Origin: Deinococcus radiotolerans
GTDB lineage: Bacteria > Deinococcota > Deinococci > Deinococcales > Deinococcaceae
Reading direction: 5' to 3'
DNA length: 64,000 bases
Assembly (NCBI RefSeq): GCF_014647435.1
Contig: NZ_BMPE01000003.1
Coordinates: forward strand, 303,407-367,406
This document shows, in pieces, positions 17,058 to 28,338 of the stretch (position 1 is the first letter of the stretch; every line of letters begins with the position of its first letter). The translations under genes and the position numbers were made by a program. A model generated the notes under the pieces. It ran no database searches and was not told the origin of the DNA. It was given only the letters and a program-made list of their open reading frames with translations.

Positions 17058-19357
17058 GTGGCCTGCCCGGGGTTCAGCGTGAAGTAGAAGGTGGTGCCCT
17101 GTCCGATCACGCTCTCCAGCCAGATGAGGCCGCCGTGCCGCTCGACGAGTTTCTTCACGATGGTCAGCCCGGCGCCGGTGCCGCCCCCGAACTGATCGCG
17201 GGCGTGCAGCCGCTTGAAGATCCGGAAGATGTTCTCGAAGTGCTTCTCGTGAATGCCGATGCCGTTGTCGCGCACGTAGATGATCCACGCGTCGTCCGGC
17301 AGGACCGCGGGGAGGGACAGGTCGCCGCGCTCACCCGGGGCGACGGCACCCACCTCAATCACGGGCTGCGCCTTGTCGGTGTACTTCACGGCGTTCGTGA
17401 TGAGGTTGTTCAGGATCTCCCCGACCCGCACGCGGTCCAGCAGCAGGGTCGGCAGGGGCGCCGCGTGAACCTGCGCGCCCGCATGATCCAGCCGCGCCGA
17501 GAGCACGTCCAGGACGCCGTGCAGCACGTCGTTCAGGTCCGTGGGCCGGAAGCTGAGGTCCACGCGTCCCATCCGGGAGTACAGCAGCAGCGAGTCGATC
17601 AGGTCATCCATGCGCTGCGTGAGCCGCACCAGCGTGTTCAGTTTCGACACGCCGTCCTCGTCCAGCTGCTGCGCGTACGATTCGAGCAGGAACATGGAGT
17701 AGTTGTGCAGGCCCCGCAGGGGCTCTTTCAGGTCGTGACTAGCAATGTACGCGAAGGCGTCCAAGTCGGCGTTGCTGCGCGCCAGGTCCAAGTTGCTGCG
17801 CGTCAGGTCGTCGTTCAGTTCGCGGATCTCCTCGGCGCGGCGCAGCACGATGTTCAGCAGCGCCCGCCGCAGGGTCCGGGCCGCGGCGATCTCCTCAGGC
17901 AGCCACGGCGTGCTGCGGCTGCGGACCGTCTGCTGCCACGCCTCAAAGGACCGGCGGGGCGACAGGCGGTCCTGACCGGCCGCGTCCACCTCGGCCGGTT
18001 TGTTCGGGTCGCCGCCCCACGTGACGGTCTGCAACTCCTCCGGGCGGAACCACATCACGTGGTCGCCCAGCTGGCGGGACAGCTGCACGCTCAGCAGGCC
18101 GCTGGCCGTGTCGGCGTACGCGGCGGCGTCCGGGAACAGTTCGCTCAGGGCGCGGGTGTGCAGCACTTCCGCCTCGGCCTGCGTGCCCAGCCACGCCTGC
18201 AACGCCCGGACCTGCTCGGTGGTGGGCGCGCGGCCCATGCGGATGATCTCGCCGTCCAGGCACACGGCGGCGCCGCTGGCATCCACGAACTCCAGCAGCT
18301 GCGAGTGCTGCCCGACGAGCGCCTCCATCAGGTCCGGGGCGTTCGCGAGGCGTTCCATCAGCTGCGACTGCGCGTCTTTAAGGTGCAGCTGATACGTCTG
18401 ATCCTGCCGCTCCTGCCACGCGCTCAGCTGCACGCTGGCCACCTGCCCGATCAGTTCGCACGCGGCGCGGACGTTGGCACTCAGCGCACGTGGGCCGGTG
18501 TGATGGCACGCGATCAGGCCCCACAGTTCAGCGCCGCGCAGCAGGCTGATACTCATGGACGCCCCGACACCCATGTTCCGCAGGTACTCCAGGTGAATGG
18601 GGGACACGCTGCGCAGCGCGCAGTAACTCATGTCCAGCGGCTGCTCACCGGGATGCGCGAGCAGCGGCACCGGCGTGTAGTTCGCGTCCGCGATGATGCG
18701 CAGCATGTTCATCACGTACAGGGCCCGCGCCTGCTTGGGAATGTCCGACGCGGGGTAGCGCAGACCCAGGTACGGCGTCATGCCGGGCGCGCTGCGCTCA
18801 GCGATCACGGTGCCGGTGCCGTCATCGGCGAACTGGTACACCATCACGCGGTCAAAGCCCGTCAGCGCCTGCACCTCCTGAGCGACCAGGGCCACGAAGT
18901 GATCCTGGTTCGGCGCGGCGTTCAGGCGCCCCAGCGCGGCGCGCACCAGCGAGTACGCGTCGGTCTGCACGGCGCTGCGCGGCGTCTGCTCGAATTCCAG
19001 GATGGTCAGGTCGTTCATCTGGTGGGCGGTCACGTCAAAGGGCCCGCGGCCCCGGACCTCGGCGCTGAGCAGCAGCAGCGGGTTGCGCTGAAGGCCGCCC
19101 GAGCGCAGGGCCTCCCTGACCTGCCCGGCCAGAGGGCCGTCCAGCAGCTGTTCCAGCGGGCCGCCCAGCGCGTCCGTCACGGCCACGCCCAGCAGCTCGG
19201 GCAGGTTCTCGCTGACCTGCACGATGGTCGCGCCCCGCAGGGCGACCATCGCCCCGTGAGGCTGCACGGCGCCGGGAATGTGAATGGGTTCGCGGTCGCA
19301 GTTCGTCAGGTCAACGGGCGCGTCCAGGGCGGTCACGCGGACAGGATCGTGGGTCAT
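17054..19357 (-). CDS. bphP: Bacteriophytochrome photoreceptor histidine kinase
   Basis: A 767-residue red/far-red sensor kinase that binds biliverdin. The chromophore cysteine is C20, in LTNCDREPIHIPG, matching the N-terminal cysteine of D. radiodurans BphP. The PAS domain spans about 1-115 and GAF about 125-300, with PASDIPKQARALY. The PHY domain spans about 310-500 and contains the tongue motif SPRRSFEAW. HisKA carries H541 in ASHDLKEPLRGL. HATPase is at about 640-760 (NAVKYTDKAQ; GGGTGAGLTIVKKLVERHGG). Its start overlaps the bphO stop as ATGA. Chromophore synthesis, sensing and signal output are thus encoded in order. Confidence 0.96.
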   Translation of the reverse strand: MTHDPVRVTALDAPVDLTNCDREPIHIPGAVQPHGAMVALRGATIVQVSENLPELLGVAVTDALGGPLEQLLDGPLAGQVREALRSGGLQRNPLLLLSAEVRGRGPFDVTAHQMNDLTILEFEQTPRSAVQTDAYSLVRAALGRLNAAPNQDHFVALVAQEVQALTGFDRVMVYQFADDGTGTVIAERSAPGMTPYLGLRYPASDIPKQARALYVMNMLRIIADANYTPVPLLAHPGEQPLDMSYCALRSVSPIHLEYLRNMGVGASMSISLLRGAELWGLIACHHTGPRALSANVRAACELIGQVASVQLSAWQERQDQTYQLHLKDAQSQLMERLANAPDLMEALVGQHSQLLEFVDASGAAVCLDGEIIRMGRAPTTEQVRALQAWLGTQAEAEVLHTRALSELFPDAAAYADTASGLLSVQLSRQLGDHVMWFRPEELQTVTWGGDPNKPAEVDAAGQDRLSPRRSFEAWQQTVRSRSTPWLPEEIAAARTLRRALLNIVLRRAEEIRELNDDLTRSNLDLARSNADLDAFAYIASHDLKEPLRGLHNYSMFLLESYAQQLDEDGVSKLNTLVRLTQRMDDLIDSLLLYSRMGRVDLSFRPTDLNDVLHGVLDVLSARLDHAGAQVHAAPLPTLLLDRVRVGEILNNLITNAVKYTDKAQPVIEVGAVAPGERGDLSLPAVLPDDAWIIYVRDNGIGIHEKHFENIFRIFKRLHARDQFGGGTGAGLTIVKKLVERHGGLIWLESVIGQGTTFYFTLNPGQAT

Positions 19358-20034
19358 GCGCTCTCCGGGGCCGCCAGTCCAGTAGCGGCGGGGAAGGTCA
19401 GGTCAGCGAAGGTGCGGGTGGCCGCCTCGACAGCCCGCGCCGCGAACAGCGCCGGGTGCGGGTCGCGGGCGTGCCGGGCCGACAGCAGGTGCCCGAAGGT
19501 CCGCCAGCGCGCGCCGACCTCCGCACCGTAACTGCCGTAATACCGGAGGGCGTCCTCGCTGAACTTCAGGCGCCGCAGGTGACGGATGACCAGCTGTCCA
19601 CCCAGCGTGGCCCCCTCCAGGACGTACGCGGCGCCCCAGGCGTCCGCCTCGCAGCGCAGCCACGCGGGCGGAGGCCCGGTTGGCCCGACCGTCCGGCCCA
19701 GGGCGGTCAGATCGGCCGCCAGCAGGGGGGCCTTGCGGCGGGACGCGAGGTCCAGCGCCGCGCGCTCCTCTCCGGTCAGGTCCGCACTCAGCAGGGCTTC
19801 CAGCGTGGGTTCCAGCCGGGCGTGCCGGGCGTGCAGCCACGAGAGGACGTCCGCGTAGTGCGCCGCAGAGAGCGCCGGGTCCATGAGATTCAGGGCGTGC
19901 TCGGCCCTGACGTGCGCCTGGCGCGTGTCGGTTTTCAGGCGGGCGAGCAGCGGGGCGGCCGAGGAGGGCGAGGTGGTCACGCCGCACCGGGCAGGAGGCC
20001 GGCCCGCCGGGCGTCCGGTGGTGAAGGGAGACAT
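19354..20034 (-). CDS. bphO: Biliverdin-producing heme oxygenase
   Basis: A 226-residue cytoplasmic enzyme expected to open heme to biliverdin, the chromophore of the adjoining phytochrome. The proximal-histidine region reads LKTDTRQAHVRAEHALN. A distal-helix motif GAAYVLEGATLGGQLVIRHL is seen near residue 135. The start is uncertain: ATG 20034 has AAGGT about 9 bases upstream, while GTG 19980 would begin right before the conserved domain. The stop overlaps the bphP start. Confidence 0.92.
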   Translation of the reverse strand: MSPFTTGRPAGRPPARCGVTTSPSSAAPLLARLKTDTRQAHVRAEHALNLMDPALSAAHYADVLSWLHARHARLEPTLEALLSADLTGEERAALDLASRRKAPLLAADLTALGRTVGPTGPPPAWLRCEADAWGAAYVLEGATLGGQLVIRHLRRLKFSEDALRYYGSYGAEVGARWRTFGHLLSARHARDPHPALFAARAVEAATRTFADLTFPAATGLAAPESA

Positions 20035-20117
20035 GGACCGGTACCTTGCATGAATACGGTGAGCCTATCAGCGCACCCCCGCCGCGGAACAGGACGCCCG
20101 CCCGATTGATGGAGTAA

Positions 20118-20134
20118 ATGAAGCTCTTATGAAG
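20118..20134. promoter_or_regulatory. ATGAAG direct repeat upstream of bphO
   Basis: ATGAAG occurs at 20118-20123 and again at 20129-20134, an 11-base period that puts both copies on one face of the helix. It lies about 85 bases upstream of the bphO start. Such spacing fits an activator box, but no regulator can be named. Confidence 0.3.
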
Positions 20135-20204
20135 TCAGGTGCGGGCCTGCCGCGCCGTCACGGGGACGCGACCGGTTCGGCGCCTTGGCCGGTCCGCGCC
20201 CCGT

Positions 20205-21197
20205 TCACCAGCCCGCCAGATCATCCTTCAGGTCGTCCGTGGCGAGTTTCGCGTAGCCCCGCCGGGTAGTGTCGATGCTCTCGTGTCCCAGGTGCGCCGC
20301 GACCCGCCCGAAATCCTTGACCTGCTGAAGCAGCCGCGTCCCGGCATACTTGCGGCCCGGGTGGAACCCCCGGAACTTCACGCCAGCCGCCTGGAAGGCC
20401 TTCTCCAGGTGGTACCGGGCGGTCATGGGTGACGCGTACCGGAACACGTGGCCGACGGGCGTGGTGCGCTTGCCGTCCGTGTGGTCGGGGCCGCCGGGTG
20501 CGTACAGGCCACGGTAGTGCCGGCTGGCGCGGGCAAGGCTGGTACTCATGGCGACCACGCGTTCCTTACGTCCCTTCCCGCTGCGCACGTGAACGCGGCG
20601 GCTGGCCTCGTCCACATCGTCCCAGGTCAGGGCGAGCGCCTCACTGATGCGCAGCCCCGCGTGAGCCGTGAGGAACAGCAGGAACTTCACGTGCACGTCC
20701 GCGTGATCAAGGACGTCCGCGAGCTCATCCTCCTGATACGGCGGGCGTTTCACGAGGCCGGGCGTGCGGTCCTTGGGAATCTTCACGTCCTTGAAGGGGT
20801 CAGCCTCGGTGGCACCAGCCCAGCGGAGCGCGCGGTACAGGCAGTTCGCGGCCGCGACTTTCAATTGCACGCCGGCGGGCTTGCGTCCGGCGCTCAGCAT
20901 GAACGCGACGTAGCTGGAGGCGTCCCGGCGACCGGGCCGCAGGAGATTCACGGCGTTCGCAGTGGCGTACTCAAGGAACTGCCGTACGCCCAGGGTGTAC
21001 GCCTCGGTGGTGCGTGGGCTGGTGAGCAGGCCACTGACGCCCTCATGGGTGAGGTACGCGCGGGTCAGGGAGAGCAGGTCGGCCACGTGCTTGTCCCCGG
21101 CGGCCTGCACGGCGCGTCGGCGGAGTTCGTCATCGGGCAGGCTGGCCCACGTCTGGGCCTGGGCGAGGACCGTCGCAGCGTACGGGGCCAGGGTCAT
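20205..21197 (-). CDS. Tyrosine recombinase (Xer/integrase family), catalytically complete
   Basis: A 330-residue site-specific recombinase. A SAM-like core-binding domain lies at about 35-130 and the catalytic domain at about 150-330. All six catalytic residues are visible: R183 (AGLRISEALAL), K208 (GKGRKER), H279 and R282 (HPGRKYAG), H305 (LGHES) and Y315 (TTRRGYAKL). HPGR replaces the common HxLR. No excisionase, phage or IS genes adjoin. A palindrome of 11+6+11 bases, shaped like a recombination core site, lies 28 bases upstream of the start. Candidates are a chromosome-dimer resolution enzyme or an integrase. The start has only a weak ribosome site. Confidence 0.9.
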   Translation of the reverse strand: MTLAPYAATVLAQAQTWASLPDDELRRRAVQAAGDKHVADLLSLTRAYLTHEGVSGLLTSPRTTEAYTLGVRQFLEYATANAVNLLRPGRRDASSYVAFMLSAGRKPAGVQLKVAAANCLYRALRWAGATEADPFKDVKIPKDRTPGLVKRPPYQEDELADVLDHADVHVKFLLFLTAHAGLRISEALALTWDDVDEASRRVHVRSGKGRKERVVAMSTSLARASRHYRGLYAPGGPDHTDGKRTTPVGHVFRYASPMTARYHLEKAFQAAGVKFRGFHPGRKYAGTRLLQQVKDFGRVAAHLGHESIDTTRRGYAKLATDDLKDDLAGW

Positions 21198-21225
21198 GAG
21201 GGCGTTGGGTACTCCGACATACCTG

Positions 21226-21253
21226 ATCTTACCTAAGTCCGCTTAGGTAAGAT
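21226..21253. other. dif-like 28-base palindromic site beside the recombinase gene
   Basis: The left arm is ATCTTACCTAA (21226-21236), the central hexamer is GTCCGC (21237-21242) and the right arm is TTAGGTAAGAT (21243-21253). The arms are exact reverse complements. The 11-6-11 layout equals that of bacterial dif sites. By my alignment the right arm matches 8 of 11 positions of the XerD-arm consensus TTATGTTAAAT. An autoregulatory operator is the main alternative. Confidence 0.5.
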
Positions 21254-21535
21254 AGAGCCTGAACTGGTTGTTTGCTTTGTGACCCCTCCTGTACCCCTCG
21301 GCGCAGCGCGGAGGGGCCTTCCTGGCGCTCCTGTGAGGAAGTGATTTTTATGACGTCTGGCACGACAATTCTGCTAAGCATGGTGCAGAGCGCGTGTGAA
21401 TTTCAGGTGGGCATCGCCGCCGCAGCCCCTTGTCAGGCGGCCGCCCTACATTCGAGGTTGGCTTCTAACCTGACCGGCGGGTCCGGCTGGCCGGTCAGGT
21501 CAGTGCCTGGCCGCCAGCCTCCCGGTCGCCAGGGC
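21254..21535. other. Intergenic stretch with a GC-rich hairpin
   Basis: Between the dif-like site and the paaK stop I find no convincing gene. CCCCTC (21294-21299) pairs with GAGGGG (21311-21316) around a GCGC-A-GCGC core, which could be a terminator or transcript structure. An open frame at 21272-21613 has no recognisable domain and overlaps paaK, so it is not called. Confidence 0.4.
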
Positions 21536-22816
21536 TCAGCGGGCCGCTCGGCGATCCACCACCCGCTGAAGTTTCCCGCCCTCGCTGCGGGGCAATTCGC
21601 CCGGACCGCATAGCTCGCACGTGAGGGTCACGCCCAGCTGCTCCTTGAGCACCCGGATGACCTCATCCTGCAGCGGCGCGTCCACCCGCGTGCTCTCCAC
21701 GCGCAGCAGCAGTTCATCCAGCGGGCCCGCGTTCGTCAGGACCAGCTGGTAATGCGGTTGCAGTTCGCTGAAGTGCACCAAGGCCGCCTCGATCTGCGTG
21801 GGGTACACGTTCACGCCGCGCAGGATGATCATGTCGTCGCTGCGGCCCCGGATGCGGTCCATGCGGCGCATGGTGCGGCCCGTCGCGTTCGGGCCGGGCA
21901 GCAGCCGGGTGATGTCGCCCGTCCAGTACCGCAGCAGCGGCATCGCGGTGCGGGTCATGGAGGTCAGGACCAGCACACCGAACTCCCCGTCAGGCAGCGG
22001 CTCGCCTGTCTCCGGATGAACAATTTCCGGGTAGAAGTGATCCTCCCAGAGGTAACTGCCGCGCTGCTCGGTCACGTCCTCGTTGCTGACGCCCGGGCCC
22101 ATGATCTCGGACAGGCCGTAGATGTTCGTGGCCTGCACGCCCAGGCGGTCCTGCACTTCCACGCGCATGGCGTCACTCCAGGGTTCCGCGCCCAGCACCG
22201 CGTACTTCAGGCTCAGGGTCTGCGGCGTGTGGCCCCGGCGGGCCAGGGCGTCCGCGAGGACCAGCGCGTAGCTGGGCGTGCAGGAAATCACCTCGGGTTC
22301 AAAGTCCTCGATGAGCTGCACCTGCCGCTCTGTGCCGCCGCCCGACACGGGAATCACGCCCGCGCCCAGCCGCTCGGCGCCCGCGTGGACGCCCAGTCCA
22401 CCCGTGAACAGCCCGTACCCGTACGCGTTGTGGAACAGCATGCCGGGCCGCACCCCGGCGGCGTGCAGGCTGCGGGCCACGACCTCCGCGAACACGTCCA
22501 GGTCGTGCGCGTCGTACCCAACGACGGTGGCCTTGCCGCTCGTGCCGCTGGACGCGTGCACGCGGCGCAGCTCGGCGCGAGGCACGCTGAACAGCCCGAA
22601 GGGGTAGTGGTCGCGCAGGTCGCTCTTGCGCGTGAACGGGTAGTGCCGCAGGTCGTCCAGGCTGCGCAGGTCGTCGGCGCTCAGGCCGAGCTGCCCGAAG
22701 CGCGCTCGGTACGCGAGCACCCGGTCGTACAACCGGGCGATGGTGTCCCGCAGCTGCTGGAGTTGCAGGGCGCGCAGGTCGGGCAGCGGCAGGGCCTCGG
22801 CGGCGGGGTTGAACAT
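21536..22816 (-). CDS. paaK: Phenylacetate-CoA ligase
   Basis: A 426-residue adenylate-forming enzyme that activates phenylacetate (or a related aryl acid) with ATP and CoA. Features are the P-loop-like RVHASSGTSGKATVVGYD, the phenylacetate-CoA ligase motif YGLSEIMGPGVSNE, and GRSDDMIILRGVNVYPTQIE. Start ATG 22816 (MFNPAAEALPLPD) has GAGGAG immediately upstream, and its length is usual for PaaK. It is divergent from a liv-type ABC operon that ends with a PaaI-like thioesterase. That points to uptake and activation of an aromatic acid. The ring-oxygenase paaABCDE genes are not in the window. Confidence 0.9.
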   Translation of the reverse strand: MFNPAAEALPLPDLRALQLQQLRDTIARLYDRVLAYRARFGQLGLSADDLRSLDDLRHYPFTRKSDLRDHYPFGLFSVPRAELRRVHASSGTSGKATVVGYDAHDLDVFAEVVARSLHAAGVRPGMLFHNAYGYGLFTGGLGVHAGAERLGAGVIPVSGGGTERQVQLIEDFEPEVISCTPSYALVLADALARRGHTPQTLSLKYAVLGAEPWSDAMRVEVQDRLGVQATNIYGLSEIMGPGVSNEDVTEQRGSYLWEDHFYPEIVHPETGEPLPDGEFGVLVLTSMTRTAMPLLRYWTGDITRLLPGPNATGRTMRRMDRIRGRSDDMIILRGVNVYPTQIEAALVHFSELQPHYQLVLTNAGPLDELLLRVESTRVDAPLQDEVIRVLKEQLGVTLTCELCGPGELPRSEGGKLQRVVDRRAAR

Positions 22817-23002
22817 CGGACTCCTCATCTGGGGTGGGCCGGAGGGGGTGGGCGCGGGCGCTGCCCGGCGCCTGAACCTGCTGAGCGGTCGGTGGTGAGG
22901 GGAGTGTAGGGGCCACGTCCCGAGCGTGTCAACGCGCCGGTGGACGCCGCGTACGGCAGAGGCGGCCACCGCGGCCACATGGACCGAACAGGCGTTCACC
23001 GG

Positions 23003-23024
23003 GGTGTGCCATACTTCCCACACC
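23003..23024 (+). promoter_or_regulatory. Inverted repeat in the paaK-livJ divergent region
   Basis: GGTGTG (23003-23008) and CACACC (23019-23024) flank ten bases containing CATACT, a possible -10 hexamer. The repeat lies about 60 bases before the binding-protein gene and could be an operator for both divergent units. I see no clear -35 box. Confidence 0.3.
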
Positions 23025-23083
23025 GAAAGATCAATGCCGTTCCCCTGCCCCGGCAGGGTGGTCCCAACTGTGGAGGTACCCCC

Positions 23084-24226
<1,143 letters not shown>

Positions 24227-24375
24227 GGCGGAGCCTCCCTTCCAGTACGGAGCGTTGACGCGGCGACTTACGGTGCGGCGTCGGCGCTCTGGTCCGTCCT
24301 GCCCCTGTCCGCGACCCTGACCTCCCGCGACTCCTGCGGGCCGCCCGGCGCTGCTGACGGGCGAAAGGCACGTGC

Positions 24376-25421
24376 ATGCAAATCTTTGATCCAAGTATCT
24401 TCCCCATCTTGGCCGCCGACGGCCTCACGAACGGCGCCGTGTACGCCCTGCTGTCCCTGGCGCTGGTACTGGTCTTTGCCGTGACGCGCGTCATTTTCGT
24501 GCCCATGGGCGAATTCGTGGTGTTCGGCACCCTGACCCTCGCGGCCCTGCAACTGGGCAAGGTGCCGGGCACCGTCACGCTGCTGCTGATCCTGCTGGGT
24601 CTCGCCGCGGCGCTGGAGGCCGCCCGCCACCTGCGCCGCGGGCACGTGACCCCGGCCGCCCTGACGGTTGGTGGGGCCGCGCTACTGGGCGCCGTGCTGT
24701 GGGGCGCGGCGCACTGGATTGCGCCCCTGAAGCCGCCCCTGCCGGTGCAGGTGCTGCTGACCCTGCTGCTGGTCGCGCCGCTGGGCCCGCTGCTGTACCG
24801 CACGGTGTTTCAGCCGCTGCAGAACGCCACCGTGCTGGTTCTGCTGATCGCGTCCGTGGCGCTGCATCTGGTCCTGACGGGCCTGGCGCTGGTCTTCTTC
24901 GGGCCGGAGGGCTCGCGTACGCCGCCGTTCGCGCAGGGCACCGTGGCGCTCGGGCAGGTGACGCTGACCTGGCAGAGCCTGCTGGTGATCCTGGTGTCCG
25001 CCGTGCTGATGCTGGCCCTGTACGTGTTCTTCGAGCGGACCATGCCCGGCAAGGCGCTGCGCGCGACCGCTGTGAACCGCCTGGGCGCCCGGCTGGTGGG
25101 GATCAGCCCCACGTCAGCGGGCACCCTGACCTTCACGCTGGCCGCCCTGATCGGCGCGCTGGGCGGCATGCTGATCGGCCCCTCGGTTGCCATGACGTAC
25201 GACAGCGGCTTCCTGATCGGCCTCAAGGGCTTCGTGGGCGCCATCATCGGCGGGCTGGTCAGCTATCCCCTCGCGGCGGCCGGGGCGCTGCTGGTGGGCC
25301 TGATCGAGAGTTTTGCGTCGTTCAGTCTGTCCGGCTGGAAGGAAGTCATCGTGTTCACGCTGATCCTCCCGGTCCTGCTGTGGCGCTCGGTGATCACCCG
25401 GCACGCGCCGGAGGATGAGGA

Positions 25422-25425
<4 letters not shown>
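24376..25425 (+). CDS. livH: Branched-chain-type ABC permease, LivH
   Basis: A 349-residue inner-membrane protein with about nine hydrophobic segments. It opens with [34 protein letters not shown], a LivH hallmark. The conserved cytoplasmic loop reads [20 protein letters not shown]. It starts 149 bases after livJ, a gap with no other gene. Its stop overlaps the GTG start of the livM-livG fusion. It probably forms the channel with the LivM half of that protein. Confidence 0.9.
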
Positions 25426-27220
<1,795 letters not shown>

Positions 27221-27224
<4 letters not shown>

Positions 27225-27940
27225 CCGGCCCGGCCCCGCTGCTGGACGTCCGTGATCTGGTGACCCGGTACGGCCGCGTGGAGGCGCTGTCCGGCGTGAG
27301 CATTCAGGTGCCTGCCGGGCAGATCGTCAGTGTCATCGGCGCGAACGGCGCCGGGAAGACCACCCTGATGAACTCGGTCATGGGGGTCCTGCCGTCCGCC
27401 GGGCAGATCACGTACGCCGGGGCGTCCCTTCAGGGCGTACCGCTGGAAGGGCGCGTGGCGCGCGGGATCAGCCTGGTGCCCGAACGGCGTGACCTGTTCG
27501 CGTCCATGACCGTGCAGGACAACCTGCAACTCGGCGCGTACCTGCGGCGCCGCGAGGCGTGGCGCGCGGACCTGGACGCCGTGTACACCCGCTTTCCCCG
27601 CCTGCGGGAGCGGCGTGCGCAGCTGGCCGGGACCCTCTCGGGCGGCGAGCAGCAGATGCTCGCCATCGGGCGCGCCCTGATGGCCCGCCCGAAGCTGCTG
27701 CTGCTGGACGAGCCCAGCCTGGGCCTGGCTCCCCTGATCGTCCGTGACATTCTGAACATCGTGCAGCAGCTGCGCCAGGATGGCGTCACGGTCCTCCTTG
27801 TCGAGCAGAATGCCCGCGCGAGCCTCGCTATCAGTGACCAGGCGTACGTGCTGGAAACCGGTCAGGTAAAACTCAGCGGGCCGGCGTCCGCCATTGCGAA
27901 GGACGAGAGCCTCACGGCCAGTTACCTGGGGGGCGCGTGA
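27221..27940 (+). CDS. livF: Branched-chain-type ABC transporter ATPase, LivF
   Basis: A 239-residue ATPase subunit at the cytoplasmic face. Walker A is [15 protein letters not shown], the signature motif [16 protein letters not shown], and Walker [14 protein letters not shown]. The switch region is [17 protein letters not shown] 27221 overlaps the preceding stop as GTGA, and the same arrangement repeats at its own end. It should pair with the ATPase half of the fusion protein to drive import. Confidence 0.93.
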
Positions 27941-28296
27941 CGGGCGATCCGTACATGGCGTTCCTGGGCGTGACCGTCCTGGAAGTCGGCGACGGTCACG
28001 CGACCGTGTCGGCCACCGTCGAGGCGCACCACATCAACATGCACGGCACGGCGCACGGGGGGTTCCTGTTCAGTCTCGCGGACGCGGCGTTCGCCCTGGC
28101 GTCCAACAGCGGCCCGGGGCGGCAGGTGGGCCTGCACGCCGACCTGCAGTACCTCCGCGCCGCGCGCCTGGGAGATCAGGTGACGGCCAGCGCCGCCGAG
28201 CAGCACCTGGGCCGCAAGACGGGTGCGTACCGCATGGAAGTCCGCGTGAACGGTCAGCTCATCGCCATGGGCAGCGGCCTGGTGTACCGCGTGTAG
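27937..28296 (+). CDS. paaI: PaaI-like hotdog-fold acyl-CoA thioesterase
   Basis: A 119-residue hotdog thioesterase. The PaaI signature is [27 protein letters not shown], in which the asparagine and the GG-F---D segment form the active site. Family members hydrolyse ring-hydroxylated phenylacetyl-CoA and protect the CoA pool. The GTG start overlaps livF (GTGA), so it is the last gene of the transporter operon. Finding it here, opposite paaK, supports an aromatic-acid role for the cluster. Confidence 0.88.
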   Translation: MTGDPYMAFLGVTVLEVGDGHATVSATVEAHHINMHGTAHGGFLFSLADAAFALASNSGPGRQVGLHADLQYLRAARLGDQVTASAAEQHLGRKTGAYRMEVRVNGQLIAMGSGLVYRV

Positions 28297-28338
28297 GACG
28301 GGCCGCCCCCCACACCCCGGACCTGAGTGCAGCGGTGC

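Noticed and set aside
20118..20134. ATGAAG repeats compared with a loosely similar stretch near 3404-3420
   Set aside because: The second place matches only in part, so a common regulator cannot be claimed.
21272..21613. 113-codon frame between the dif-like site and paaK
   Set aside because: No domain, no good ribosome site, and its end runs antisense into paaK.
22940..23083. N-terminal extension of the LivJ-like protein
   Set aside because: The signal peptide begins at 23084 with GGAGG before it; the extension has no signal character.
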